From an uncultured Gammaproteobacteria bacterium (GTDB lineage: Bacteria; Pseudomonadota; Gammaproteobacteria; Pseudomonadales; Pseudohongiellaceae): DNA of 64,000 nt. A program made the position numbers and the translations under genes. Where the stretch lies: the NCBI GenBank assembly GCA_913031035.1, contig CAJWGN010000003.1:1-64000 (forward strand), written 5' to 3'. The stretch's first letter is position 1; each line of letters starts with the position of its first letter. The notes beneath the pieces are model-generated. The model worked only from the letters and a program-made list of their open reading frames with translations. It did no database searches and had not been told where the DNA came from. This document shows, in pieces, positions 36,418 through 44,819 of the stretch.

Positions 36418-37448
36418 TCGCGGCTTCTGCGGAATTTGGTATTCCAAAGGAGCGATGGATAGATTTATCTACGGGAATAAGCCCTTGGGTTTGGCCTGTG
36501 TCTGATATCCCTGATGCAGTCTGGCAACGTTTGCCTTGTGAAGATAATGATCTAGAAATTGCTGCGGGGCTTGCCTATGGCTGTGAGCCCAGTGCAGTGC
36601 TTGCTGTGCCGGGTTCGCAATATGCGATTCACAAGATACCCGATATCGTTTCTAGCTTAGTGTCGATATCCGCTTCGACAAACAAAGAGCGCGCAGTGGC
36701 TATACCCACAGTGGGTTACCGGGAGCACAAACTGTCATGGGAATCAGCTGGGTTTGATATTTTGACTTACTCTAGCGAAACTCAGTTACTTGAAATGGTG
36801 AATAAAGAACTGATTCAGTGCGCTGTAGTAATCAACCCAAATAACCCAACAACTCAAACGATGGCTCCGAAAACCCTGTTATTGATCGCTTCTATACTGG
36901 CTGCTCGTCAGGGCTTTCTGATTGTAGATGAAGCCTTTGTCGATGTGAATCCAGAACTCAGTGTTAGCCACTGTTGCCCAGCGCCAGGATTGATAGTGCT
37001 GCGGTCGGTTGGGAAGTTTTTTGGATTGGCTGGTATTCGACTAGGCTTTATTTTGGGTGATCAAGGTTTTCTCGCGAGGATTAAGAGATCCTTGCCTCTG
37101 TGGACAGTCACTACAGTATCGCGGTGGCTGGGAGAACAGGCGCTGTCCGATACTGATTGGCAGTTGAGGCAACGGAGTAGGCTCAGAACACAAAGCGAGG
37201 AGTGGATGGAATTGATAGCGATCCGATATCCCGATTTATCCCTGCAGCTAAACCCTTTGTTCGTCACAGCCGCCTGCGAGCCTAAAGAATCCTTGAGGAT
37301 TTACCAATCACTGGCCAAATTAGGCATATTGGTTCGCTTGTTTACTTTGGAGGAAGGTTTCAGTGGGCTTAGGTTTGGCCTGCCGAGTGAAACTGAATGT
37401 CAGGAATTTGAAAAGAGGTTTAGCGAATCCCCAACCGCATTCGCTTAA
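36375..37448 (+). CDS. cobC: Threonine-phosphate decarboxylase (CobC/CobD-type aminotransferase fold)
   Basis: A 357-residue PLP enzyme making aminopropanol phosphate from threonine phosphate for CbiB. HGGNLVAASAEFGIP and WIDLSTGISP are the usual N-terminal signature. VINPNNPTTQTM and the PLP Lys in VGKFFGLAGIRLGF follow. It starts at a TTG, overlapping cbiB by 43 bases; a TTG at 36390 is an alternative. Confidence 0.9.
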   Translation: MGARPLLSRHGGNLVAASAEFGIPKERWIDLSTGISPWVWPVSDIPDAVWQRLPCEDNDLEIAAGLAYGCEPSAVLAVPGSQYAIHKIPDIVSSLVSISASTNKERAVAIPTVGYREHKLSWESAGFDILTYSSETQLLEMVNKELIQCAVVINPNNPTTQTMAPKTLLLIASILAARQGFLIVDEAFVDVNPELSVSHCCPAPGLIVLRSVGKFFGLAGIRLGFILGDQGFLARIKRSLPLWTVTTVSRWLGEQALSDTDWQLRQRSRLRTQSEEWMELIAIRYPDLSLQLNPLFVTAACEPKESLRIYQSLAKLGILVRLFTLEEGFSGLRFGLPSETECQEFEKRFSESPTAFA

Positions 37449-37457
37449 AGAAGAATT

Positions 37458-38387
37458 ATGATGAGACTAAAAAATATTACTGTGAGAAGGCCTAGAATCT
37501 TTACTGAGCTGAGCAGTTTAAGTTTGTTCTTCGGGCTGTTCCTGCCTGCTTTCGGTGTCGCTCAAATCAGTGTGATTGATGACTTTGGTAATACTGTTAC
37601 TTTACAAGAACCTGCTAAGCGAATAGTCAGCTTGGCACCTCATATTACCGAAACGCTTTATGCGGCAGGCGCCGGCGACAATATAATTGCGACGGTACGT
37701 TACAGTGACTATCCTCCAGCGGCGTTAGATATTCCGATCATTGGATCTTACAAAGAGGTGTCTTATGAGTCGTTGCTCAGCATGAATCCAGATTTAGTGA
37801 TTGTATGGGCTAGTGGCAACGGAGATGAGATCACCGCGAGAATCAAAAGTTTGGGCCTTACTGTTTTTCTGGATGAGCCGCGAGAATTAGAAGACATTGC
37901 GTCTTCACTGCGCCGGTTTGGCAAGCTTACCGGTAACGAAGAGATAGCCGACGCGGAGGCGGATAGTTTCATGAAGAAGCTTGTCGTTCTAAGGCAGGAT
38001 TATAATGAGGATGAAATCCTTGATGTATTCTACCAAGTTTGGAATGACCCGTTGACCACACTGAACGGAGATCATCTTATCTCCAACATTATTCGCCTTT
38101 GCGGCGGACGCAATATCTTTGCAGATGTCATTCCTTTGGCTCCTGTTGTTAACGCTGAATCTGTCCTAACTGCCGACCCTCAAGTTATAGTGGTCAGTGG
38201 TATGGGTAGCGACCGCCCTGAGTGGCTGGATGAATGGAAAGCTTGGCCGGGCTTAGCAGCAAATGATAATGACCAGCTTCACTATATCCCGCCAGACCTA
38301 CTCCAGCGAAATTCACCGAGGGTGATACAAGGCGCCCAACTATTGTGTGAGATACTTTCAAAAGCGAGAACTGTTTACTCTCAGTAA
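37458..38387 (+). CDS. btuF: Periplasmic cobalamin-binding protein BtuF
   Basis: A 309-residue substrate-binding protein with a signal peptide ending GVAQ and a two-lobe class III fold: RIVSLAPHITETLYAAGAGD, YSDYPPAA, ESLLSMNPDLVIVW. It delivers corrinoid to BtuCD. It is the last gene of the riboswitch-controlled operon, ten bases after cobC, with AAGAAG before the ATG. Confidence 0.92.
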   Translation: MMRLKNITVRRPRIFTELSSLSLFFGLFLPAFGVAQISVIDDFGNTVTLQEPAKRIVSLAPHITETLYAAGAGDNIIATVRYSDYPPAALDIPIIGSYKEVSYESLLSMNPDLVIVWASGNGDEITARIKSLGLTVFLDEPRELEDIASSLRRFGKLTGNEEIADAEADSFMKKLVVLRQDYNEDEILDVFYQVWNDPLTTLNGDHLISNIIRLCGGRNIFADVIPLAPVVNAESVLTADPQVIVVSGMGSDRPEWLDEWKAWPGLAANDNDQLHYIPPDLLQRNSPRVIQGAQLLCEILSKARTVYSQ

Positions 38388-38563
38388 TCTACTAACTGTG
38401 TTTTAAATGCCGTTTATTTTTTGTATTCATGAATTTCTTATGTATCCCATGGAGAGCCGATTCAACGAATCGACTGTTCATTAATTTTACATAAGCTGAT
38501 AACTTATAGAAAAAGCGCTACCAACAAGCGTCATAACAATAACTATTGGGACTATTGCCAGCT

Positions 38564-39010
38564 ATGTTCATCTGGCTAGAAAATACCTCGCTCGCTCTCT
38601 GGGTTAGCGAATCCTACTATGCCTATCCAGCACTGCTTAGCCTTCATATAGTTGGCTTGGCAATGGTTGTGGGCCTGACTTCTATGCAGAACTTAAAGCT
38701 GCTGGGTCTGTTTTTTGGACTGACATTAGCGGGGCAGTCTGCCCTGATAAAGTTGGCGCTGGCAGGGTTTTGCTTAAACTTATTTTCTGGACTGTTGCTA
38801 TTCTCGTCTCAAGCGAGCTACCTGATCACCAGTTTGCCTTTCCTGCTTAAGATAAGCTTTATCGCCACTGCTATGGTGGTGTCAGTATTGATTCAAGTGC
38901 GAATTAAAAGCTCGCTGTCAGCAAGTTCATCTTTGAAAGCTCTAGCGCTGGCTTCGTTGATGCTGTGGTCATCTGCAATTATTGCCGGGCGATTAATCGC
39001 CTATGTGTAG
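38564..39010 (+). CDS. Four-helix membrane protein, first of a tandem pair
   Basis: A 148-residue protein with about four predicted membrane helices and few charged residues. LLSLHIVGLAMVVGLTSMQNLKLLGL and the RLIAYV end recall DUF6644-type membrane proteins, tentatively. It starts at the ATG at 38564. The next gene encodes a similar architecture. Function unknown; the position 176 bases after btuF does not prove a link to cobalamin. Confidence 0.6.
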   Translation: MFIWLENTSLALWVSESYYAYPALLSLHIVGLAMVVGLTSMQNLKLLGLFFGLTLAGQSALIKLALAGFCLNLFSGLLLFSSQASYLITSLPFLLKISFIATAMVVSVLIQVRIKSSLSASSSLKALALASLMLWSSAIIAGRLIAYV

Positions 39011-39022
39011 GGGGCAATAAGC

Positions 39023-39505
39023 ATGTTGGAATCATTCGCTATAGCCATTGTCGACAGCTCGTTGACTCAGTGGATACAAATAAACTATTGGTTGTGGCCG
39101 GTACTGGAGATTGCTCACTTTATGGGCTTATCTTTGTTAATCGGCGGTCTACTGATTGTGGATTTGAGTTTGGCGGGATTGCTACAGCTGCAGCTATCGG
39201 CAACTCATAAGCTGCTTCCAGTTGTGTTGATTGGTTTTGGTATCAACCTAGTGACGGGAATTTTATTCTTTTACGGCGACCCTGTGCGCTACTCGGTAAA
39301 CATTGGGTTTCAGATTAAGATGTGCCTAATTGGCTTAGCTGGAATTAACGCACTTTTCTATCACTGGAAGCTAAGCCCTTTGATGGCAGATTGGAACTCT
39401 GAGTCTCGGCCCCCGCTCGCAAAACTGATAGCAATTACTTCGCTCACAGCCTGGATGGGGGTTTTGTTGTTCGGAAGACTTATTCCCTACGTCGGCACTG
39501 GCTAG
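39023..39505 (+). CDS. Four-helix membrane protein, second of a tandem pair
   Basis: A 160-residue membrane protein with the same layout as its upstream neighbour: an N-terminal segment, then IAHFMGLSLLIGGLLIVDLSLAGLL, central hydrophobic helices, and the end LFGRLIPYV. The shared (R)LI(A/P)YV ending supports a common ancestor. GGGGGC upstream of the ATG is the ribosome site. Twelve bases separate the two genes, so they are probably co-transcribed. Confidence 0.65.
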   Translation: MLESFAIAIVDSSLTQWIQINYWLWPVLEIAHFMGLSLLIGGLLIVDLSLAGLLQLQLSATHKLLPVVLIGFGINLVTGILFFYGDPVRYSVNIGFQIKMCLIGLAGINALFYHWKLSPLMADWNSESRPPLAKLIAITSLTAWMGVLLFGRLIPYVGTG

Positions 39506-39529
39506 CTAAGGTCCCTTAGTTTGTCGAAT

Positions 39530-40285
39530 TTAGTCATCATACTTGGAGGGAAAGAATCGCACCGATGCTCTTGACGCTTCCGCGTCACAGTCGTAAACAT
39601 CTAGCTTGTAACCCTTGGCTGCCGGTAGCCAACGTGTGGTGTAGGACGCAGGCTCAAGCAGAAACATCGGGTCTTCCAAGGTCAGGGTCATGTTCAGCTG
39701 TTCACCATCTATGGAATACTTTTCAGTCAGAATTTTTTGTGCTGAGGAAGGAATGCCGTTGTAATCATCAAAGCCCGCAATGTCAAAAACAAAATGGGTT
39801 GTGGTGACTATCAAAGTATCGTCTTCGTATACGCCAACTGAAAATCCCTGCAAGCTAAAATCTATAGCAGACGGTTCGCGCCCGTCCAACCAAACTGTAC
39901 GTAGTTGATCGTCTTTCTCATACCGCAGTAAGACTCGATCAGGCCACTGAGTGATTTGCATATGATAAGGGTCATATTGAATCGCAGGCGACGAAGCAGG
40001 TTGGCAATCATACTTTGGCGCGACTGTTTCTTCCCAGACTTCTTGATAGGCCTTGGCACGGGCATTTAGCTTGGGAAAGTTGGTTTCGTTCCATGGCATA
40101 TCAACGCCGTTTACCGGGCGCACACTAAAACCGCCGTCCCAAACTCCTTCAAGGTCAGGAATTGTGTCAAATCTTTGGGCCTGCACCTGATTTGTAGCCA
40201 GAGATAGCGCTAGGGCTGCCGTAAGCGTTAAGCTCGTCATTGAATTTGAATATAGGTTGGATCTCAAAGAAGTAAATAAGGTCAT
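39530..40285 (-). CDS. Exported protein of unknown function paired with DUF6152
   Basis: A 251-residue protein with a signal peptide ending QVQAQ. The mature part opens with IPDLEGVWDG and includes a beta-rich lipocalin-like pattern (TVWLDGREPSAID, TLIVTTTHFVFDIAGFDD, LTEKYSIDGEQLNMTLTLEDP). Such DLxGVW proteins often accompany DUF6152 genes, as here. GAGGAG six bases before the ATG is a strong ribosome site. The enzyme or ligand role is unknown. Confidence 0.65.
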   Translation of the reverse strand: MTLFTSLRSNLYSNSMTSLTLTAALALSLATNQVQAQRFDTIPDLEGVWDGGFSVRPVNGVDMPWNETNFPKLNARAKAYQEVWEETVAPKYDCQPASSPAIQYDPYHMQITQWPDRVLLRYEKDDQLRTVWLDGREPSAIDFSLQGFSVGVYEDDTLIVTTTHFVFDIAGFDDYNGIPSSAQKILTEKYSIDGEQLNMTLTLEDPMFLLEPASYTTRWLPAAKGYKLDVYDCDAEASRASVRFFPSKYDD

Positions 40286-40302
40286 CGTTTTCTCCTCGCA
40301 GC

Positions 40303-40725
40303 TTAGCGGTTTGAATCGCGTTCTTGAACGCCGCGGCCGGCAACAATAGGGCTGCCATCTTCACGAGTCATTCGCACACAGCATATCCCATAGGAGCCTT
40401 TTGCTCGCGAGCGTTGGCCATTCATTTTGACTACCGTGCCGATGGTTAGCGACTCAGGGGTCCAGCCTACTCGGCGCAAACTAACCGGCGCTCCTAGCTC
40501 GACTTGCCACTCAACTGTTTGACCATCATCACCGGGCCCATCAAGATATAGAAAGGCGTGAGGATTTCTGAACACAAAACGGCTAACAGGGCCTTCAATC
40601 TCAACTCTTGTGTCCGGATCATAAAATGGAGCGCTAGCATGGTGGGCTATAACAGGTGCGACTAGGAGGGCTGCACTAACAGCGGAGGCGGCTGCAATGG
40701 CCACTAAAAAACGAGGGGTCTTCAT
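40303..40725 (-). CDS. DUF6152 family exported protein
   Basis: A 140-residue protein: signal peptide ending VIAHH, then HHASAPFYDPDTRVEIEGPVSRFVFRNPHAFLYLD, the DUF6152 pattern with an NPH motif. The start at 40725 has AAGGA upstream and fits the signal peptide; the longer frame is rejected. It is first in a two-gene unit with the DLxGVW protein, 17 bases apart. Function unknown. Confidence 0.75.
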   Translation of the reverse strand: MKTPRFLVAIAAASAVSAALLVAPVIAHHASAPFYDPDTRVEIEGPVSRFVFRNPHAFLYLDGPGDDGQTVEWQVELGAPVSLRRVGWTPESLTIGTVVKMNGQRSRAKGSYGICCVRMTREDGSPIVAGRGVQERDSNR

Positions 40726-41305
40726 AGCTAATTCCTTTTCAAGGCTTCTTGTTGTTAGGTTCAGTCTACAGGATTTTATCGAACTTGGAAAAAGAGCTAT
40801 CGGGCGGGGCGCTGGGCTGTCCGCTAGGTTTGTTTTGTGGGGTATTTTACTTAGACGCAACAGGTCTATTTTATAGGTGGGTTAAGAAAGTCAGGCTCAA
40901 ATGGCAGCAATACCCAAAAAGACAGACTATTACATGAGCCGCTCGGTCTTAAAGAGCAGACTTTTGGGTCAGCTTTCTTAGAGGAATGCCAAGACGAGGA
41001 ATAAGTAGGCCAATAGCTATGTTGAGAAAATCATTAAAACTCGCTGCCATGCCCCCAAAGCAGCTGGGCGTGTATTGACGATACATTGCATTACGTGGAA
41101 TAGTGTCGTTCAAATTCCACCGAGTTGGATGATCAATACTAAATTTTCTATTCAGCAATCGCTAATCGAAGAATTCGGGCGCACCGAATAAGGGTGTGTA
41201 AGAATCTAGCAGCTAAGCTCGAAAAACTTTTTCATTGTTGCAAATAGGTTGGTTCTACAAGCCGCTTGACCAGACATGGCATCAAAGAACTTAAAGAGAA
41301 AAGAT
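40726..41305. other. Intergenic region
   Basis: About 580 bases between the divergent DUF6152 gene and the next plus-strand gene. It should hold both promoters. I see no RNA gene, repeat or convincing short gene. Confidence 0.4.
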
Positions 41306-41935
41306 ATGAATCTTGAAAAATTAAAGCATGCCGAAAGAACCTTTTTTGAACGTTTTCCAGGCGGCTTTGCACATCCTGAAATGCAAGCAATAGCCAAGAA
41401 GCACAAAGTGGATAAGATGGTCGAGTTCACGCAGGCTAGCTTCGCTAAAAAGAATTTTCGAGACACAATAGATATCCTTGATAATTGGATAAAGCTGGTT
41501 AGCCGCTCGTCAATGATCTCGATCTTTGAAAAGCCTAAGTTTAAAGAATTTGTGAATTCCTTGACCCCCAAAGAAAAGAACCTGTTGGTTGCGGGATTGA
41601 AGAATCAGCTGCACGGTTCGGAAGAGAAAGGCTTTGAGACAATACTTGATCTGATGAAAATGGCTAGGCTGGCAAAGTGGTCACTGATCAGTATTTGCCC
41701 GGTATACTTTAGGCCGCAAGATGCGGTATTTGTTAAGCCTACAACTGCAAAAGGTGTGATTGCCTACTTTGAGCTTGAGGATCTAGTCTATAGACCGCAG
41801 CCGAGCTGGGATTTTTATGAGGCCTATCACTGCGCCATTACTACAATGAAAACAAAGGTAGATCCCGCGCTCGCCCCGAACAGTGCAGCGTTCTCCGGAT
41901 TTTTAATGATGAGCCTTCCGCAAGTCACCAAGTAG
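41306..41935 (+). CDS. Protein of unknown function
   Basis: A 209-residue soluble protein, lysine-rich in the first half, mostly helical by composition, without signal peptide or membrane segment. I recognise no family. The segment FFERFPGGFAHPEM, near the N-terminus, is a good tag for a search. The start at 41306 is chosen for the purine-rich AAAGAGAAAAGAT upstream; an ATG at 41276 is also open. It stands alone, between the DUF6152 pair and a TonB receptor. Confidence 0.65.
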   Translation: MNLEKLKHAERTFFERFPGGFAHPEMQAIAKKHKVDKMVEFTQASFAKKNFRDTIDILDNWIKLVSRSSMISIFEKPKFKEFVNSLTPKEKNLLVAGLKNQLHGSEEKGFETILDLMKMARLAKWSLISICPVYFRPQDAVFVKPTTAKGVIAYFELEDLVYRPQPSWDFYEAYHCAITTMKTKVDPALAPNSAAFSGFLMMSLPQVTK

Positions 41936-42363
41936 TTTTTAGCTTTCTAGAGTCATTTTTTTGCTCTGGGCTTTTGCAAATTTTTGGAAAGCTTGCTGAT
42001 GGCTATTGGTTTTTCTTGCTCAATTTAGCGCAGTCGGTGATTCATTCTGATCTCTACTAAATTTTATCTGGTGTGGGTTTATTCGACCCCGGCTGTTTTA
42101 TCTTCTTTGGCCCAGCTAAGTAATTAATAAAAGATAAGTGCCCCCTAACTGGTTTTCACCCCGCTTCTGACACCGGTCCCAGACAGTGAGAACCTTTGTT
42201 TTGTCAAATCGGACTGTCTTAAAACTTTAATTTCCCTGCCATATCTATGTAATAAAAATCAGTCAGCCTATTACTCGGGCCAAACAAGCTGAATACAGAA
42301 TCCATAAGCTTTTAACAGACTTAGGGTTTTGGCCCATCACTAACTAACTCAAAATTAATAGGG
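41936..42363. other. Intergenic region before the TonB receptor gene
   Basis: 428 bases without a supported gene. AT-rich towards the receptor gene, and presumably its promoter and leader. No riboswitch or Fur-like palindrome was recognised. Confidence 0.4.
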
Positions 42364-44694
42364 ATGCTCATGCGCGATTTACCCACAATGTTGTTCTGTT
42401 TAAGTGTCAATGGTGTTCTGTTTTCTGCCGCTGCCGTTGCCCAAGTAAAAGAGGGTGCTATCGAGCAGATCACTGTAACTGCTCAAAAAAGAGAGCAATC
42501 AGTATTAGATGTACCGGTGACTATGGATGTGATTTCAGGAGATTTCCTTGATCGCACAAATACAACAGAGCTTGATGATTTGTCTAGATTTCTGCCCAAT
42601 GTGGTGATTCAAGAGCAAGGTGTAAGCCTGCCTTCGTTTAGTATCAGAGGGATCACGGACGACTCGGCAAGCATTACCTCGACACCCCGTATCTCTGTGT
42701 TCCAGGATGGAATTGATATCAGCAAGAAAACGGTTTCTAGCGTTTCTCTATATGATATCGAACGCATCGAGGTATTGAAGGGGCCGCAGCCAACCTTATT
42801 TGGCGCGGCAGCAGCAAACGGCGCGGTCAGTGTAATCTCGGCTCGACCAAGCAATGAATTTGAAGCCCAGGGCAGGCTTGCTGCAAACTCTCTGAATGGT
42901 ATCGACTTTAGAGGCATGATTAACACGCCCATAAATGATGTCTTGGCGTTTCGTTTAGCAACTGTGTACCGGGATCAAGAGGGTCAGATAGACAACCTTG
43001 CCTGTGGACCTGATTCATACAATCCTTCAGGGTTTATTGCCGATGCTAAAGGTGTGTCTCGCGCCTGCAGTGGCGGAGATTTGAATGGAGTGTCGGTAGC
43101 TGCTTTTCGCGCGACCCTGCAGGCTGAATTGGATAATACGACCTTATTGTTTCGCGCTTCAATGGAAACCAACGACCAGCCCGGCATCTCATTTAAAAGT
43201 GGTTCAATTGCGCCATTGAACGGGACAACTAACCCCTTTTCTGACGCTGAATTGGGTCTCGGGTCGTTAATTGGTATAGACAGAGATTTGTCGTCGTTTG
43301 ATGTTGCGGTTACCCATAGCTTCAATGACAAGCTCGAACTCACCGTTGATGGCTATGTGAAAGACGTTGAATTGTCTGAGTACTTTGATGCCGATGGAAC
43401 AGGCTTGAGAATTCAAGATGCTTTTTTTGAAAATAATGCTGATCTTTCAGGTTTTGGTGCGCGCTTAGTTTATAGGTCAGGTGATCGATTTGAGGGTTTC
43501 CTCGGGTTCTCATCAACCCAAGACGAGTCTGTTTTGCCTTTTGTTCAGTTGGTAGACCCTGTCCTGAGAGATACGTTCGATGCCCGATTGGCTGAATTGG
43601 AAATTGAATTCCCCAACGTTTCGCTGATAAACGATGTCAGCACTACCGCCTCAATTGAGCAGACAGAGGCGGTTCGGGAGATGCTGGTTGATTCGCTTTT
43701 TAATGCAGATGGGAGTCCAATTAGTGACCCGTCAACCTCTGCTACTGAAATAAGGGGGCCCTTTACATTTGAAGGCGATTTAGAAATTAACTCATTGGTG
43801 GCGGAAGGCTCCTATGGGTTCACTGATCAGCTTACACTCACCGCTGGTGTTCGCTATATTGATGAAACTCGATTTTCGAAAGACACCTTTTTTAACACCT
43901 TTTCCGCACAAGGAGCGCGAGACTTTTCCGCTACGCTGCCTCGTGTTTCTTTGAATTATAACTACAGTGACGATATATCACTCTATTTTAACTATGCGCA
44001 AGGCCGTCGCTCCCCGGTGGTCGATGTTAATCCTTTTGGTGCTACCTCAATAATAGATCCGGAGACCGTGGACAGTTACGATCTTGGCCTTAAGTACTAC
44101 GGCGAGAGCTTGTCTATTACCGCAGCGATATTTGCCTACACCTATAAAGATTTCCAGGAAAGCTTCACAGATGCTCAAACATTCGAAAGCGTCACGGTAA
44201 CCGTTGGTGATTCTGACATGTATGGTTTTGAAGCGAGCGTGGATTATGCGCTCGATGATTCCGTAAGAGTTGGCGCCAATCTTGGTCTGCTTGATGCGCA
44301 GTTTGATGATAATACAGAGGCAGGGGCTAGATTCGATTACGGTGGAAATACCTTTCGGTTGGCCCCTGAGGTGAGTTCCTCACTATTTCTTAATAAGTCT
44401 TTCAATCTGGGAGGCTATGAAATGGAGTTCGAACTAATCAGCTCTTTTCAGTCTGAAGTCTTCTTTGATAGCAGTAATCGTCCAGAGCTTGCTCAGGATG
44501 CATACTGGATAAGCGATGTATCAATAAAGCTCAATAACGATAAAAGTAAATGGAGGTTTGAGTTATTTGCAGACAATATTTTTGACGAGGAATATTTAAT
44601 TGATGCTGGCAACACCGGCGGGGGATTTGGCATCCCGACATTCGTGGCAGGGATGCCGTTTGTCGGTGGCGTGCGGGTTTATGCTGATTACTGA
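42364..44694 (+). CDS. TonB-dependent outer-membrane receptor
   Basis: A 776-residue receptor with a signal peptide ending AAVAQ, a TonB-box region IEQITVTAQKREQ, the plug domain (RIEVLKGPQPTLFGAAAANGAVSVIS) and a beta-barrel ending in an aromatic residue (VRVYADY). The ITVTAQKR N-terminus is typical of the sterol/polyaromatic- or siderophore-type receptors abundant in marine gammaproteobacteria; the ligand cannot be read from the sequence. No riboswitch precedes it and no regulator or transporter gene is adjacent. Confidence 0.88.
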   Translation: MLMRDLPTMLFCLSVNGVLFSAAAVAQVKEGAIEQITVTAQKREQSVLDVPVTMDVISGDFLDRTNTTELDDLSRFLPNVVIQEQGVSLPSFSIRGITDDSASITSTPRISVFQDGIDISKKTVSSVSLYDIERIEVLKGPQPTLFGAAAANGAVSVISARPSNEFEAQGRLAANSLNGIDFRGMINTPINDVLAFRLATVYRDQEGQIDNLACGPDSYNPSGFIADAKGVSRACSGGDLNGVSVAAFRATLQAELDNTTLLFRASMETNDQPGISFKSGSIAPLNGTTNPFSDAELGLGSLIGIDRDLSSFDVAVTHSFNDKLELTVDGYVKDVELSEYFDADGTGLRIQDAFFENNADLSGFGARLVYRSGDRFEGFLGFSSTQDESVLPFVQLVDPVLRDTFDARLAELEIEFPNVSLINDVSTTASIEQTEAVREMLVDSLFNADGSPISDPSTSATEIRGPFTFEGDLEINSLVAEGSYGFTDQLTLTAGVRYIDETRFSKDTFFNTFSAQGARDFSATLPRVSLNYNYSDDISLYFNYAQGRRSPVVDVNPFGATSIIDPETVDSYDLGLKYYGESLSITAAIFAYTYKDFQESFTDAQTFESVTVTVGDSDMYGFEASVDYALDDSVRVGANLGLLDAQFDDNTEAGARFDYGGNTFRLAPEVSSSLFLNKSFNLGGYEMEFELISSFQSEVFFDSSNRPELAQDAYWISDVSIKLNNDKSKWRFELFADNIFDEEYLIDAGNTGGGFGIPTFVAGMPFVGGVRVYADY

Positions 44695-44704
44695 TAAAGA
44701 TTAA

Positions 44705-44760
44705 AAGCAGAAAACAGGGCGTCAGACGTGGGTTTGGCGCTGTCTTCTCTGCTTGTTTTG
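44705..44760 (+). terminator. Possible terminator after the TonB receptor gene
   Basis: AAGCAGA (44705-44711) pairs with TCTGCTT (44748-44754), with a further ACAG/CTGT pairing inside, followed by GTTTTG. The stem is interrupted and the T-run short, so this is tentative. Confidence 0.4.
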
Positions 44761-44819
44761 ATTGCCTTGGGAAATCATCCTATCTAGCCATTCGGCCTAG
44801 TTACCTCAGGGATTTTCCT

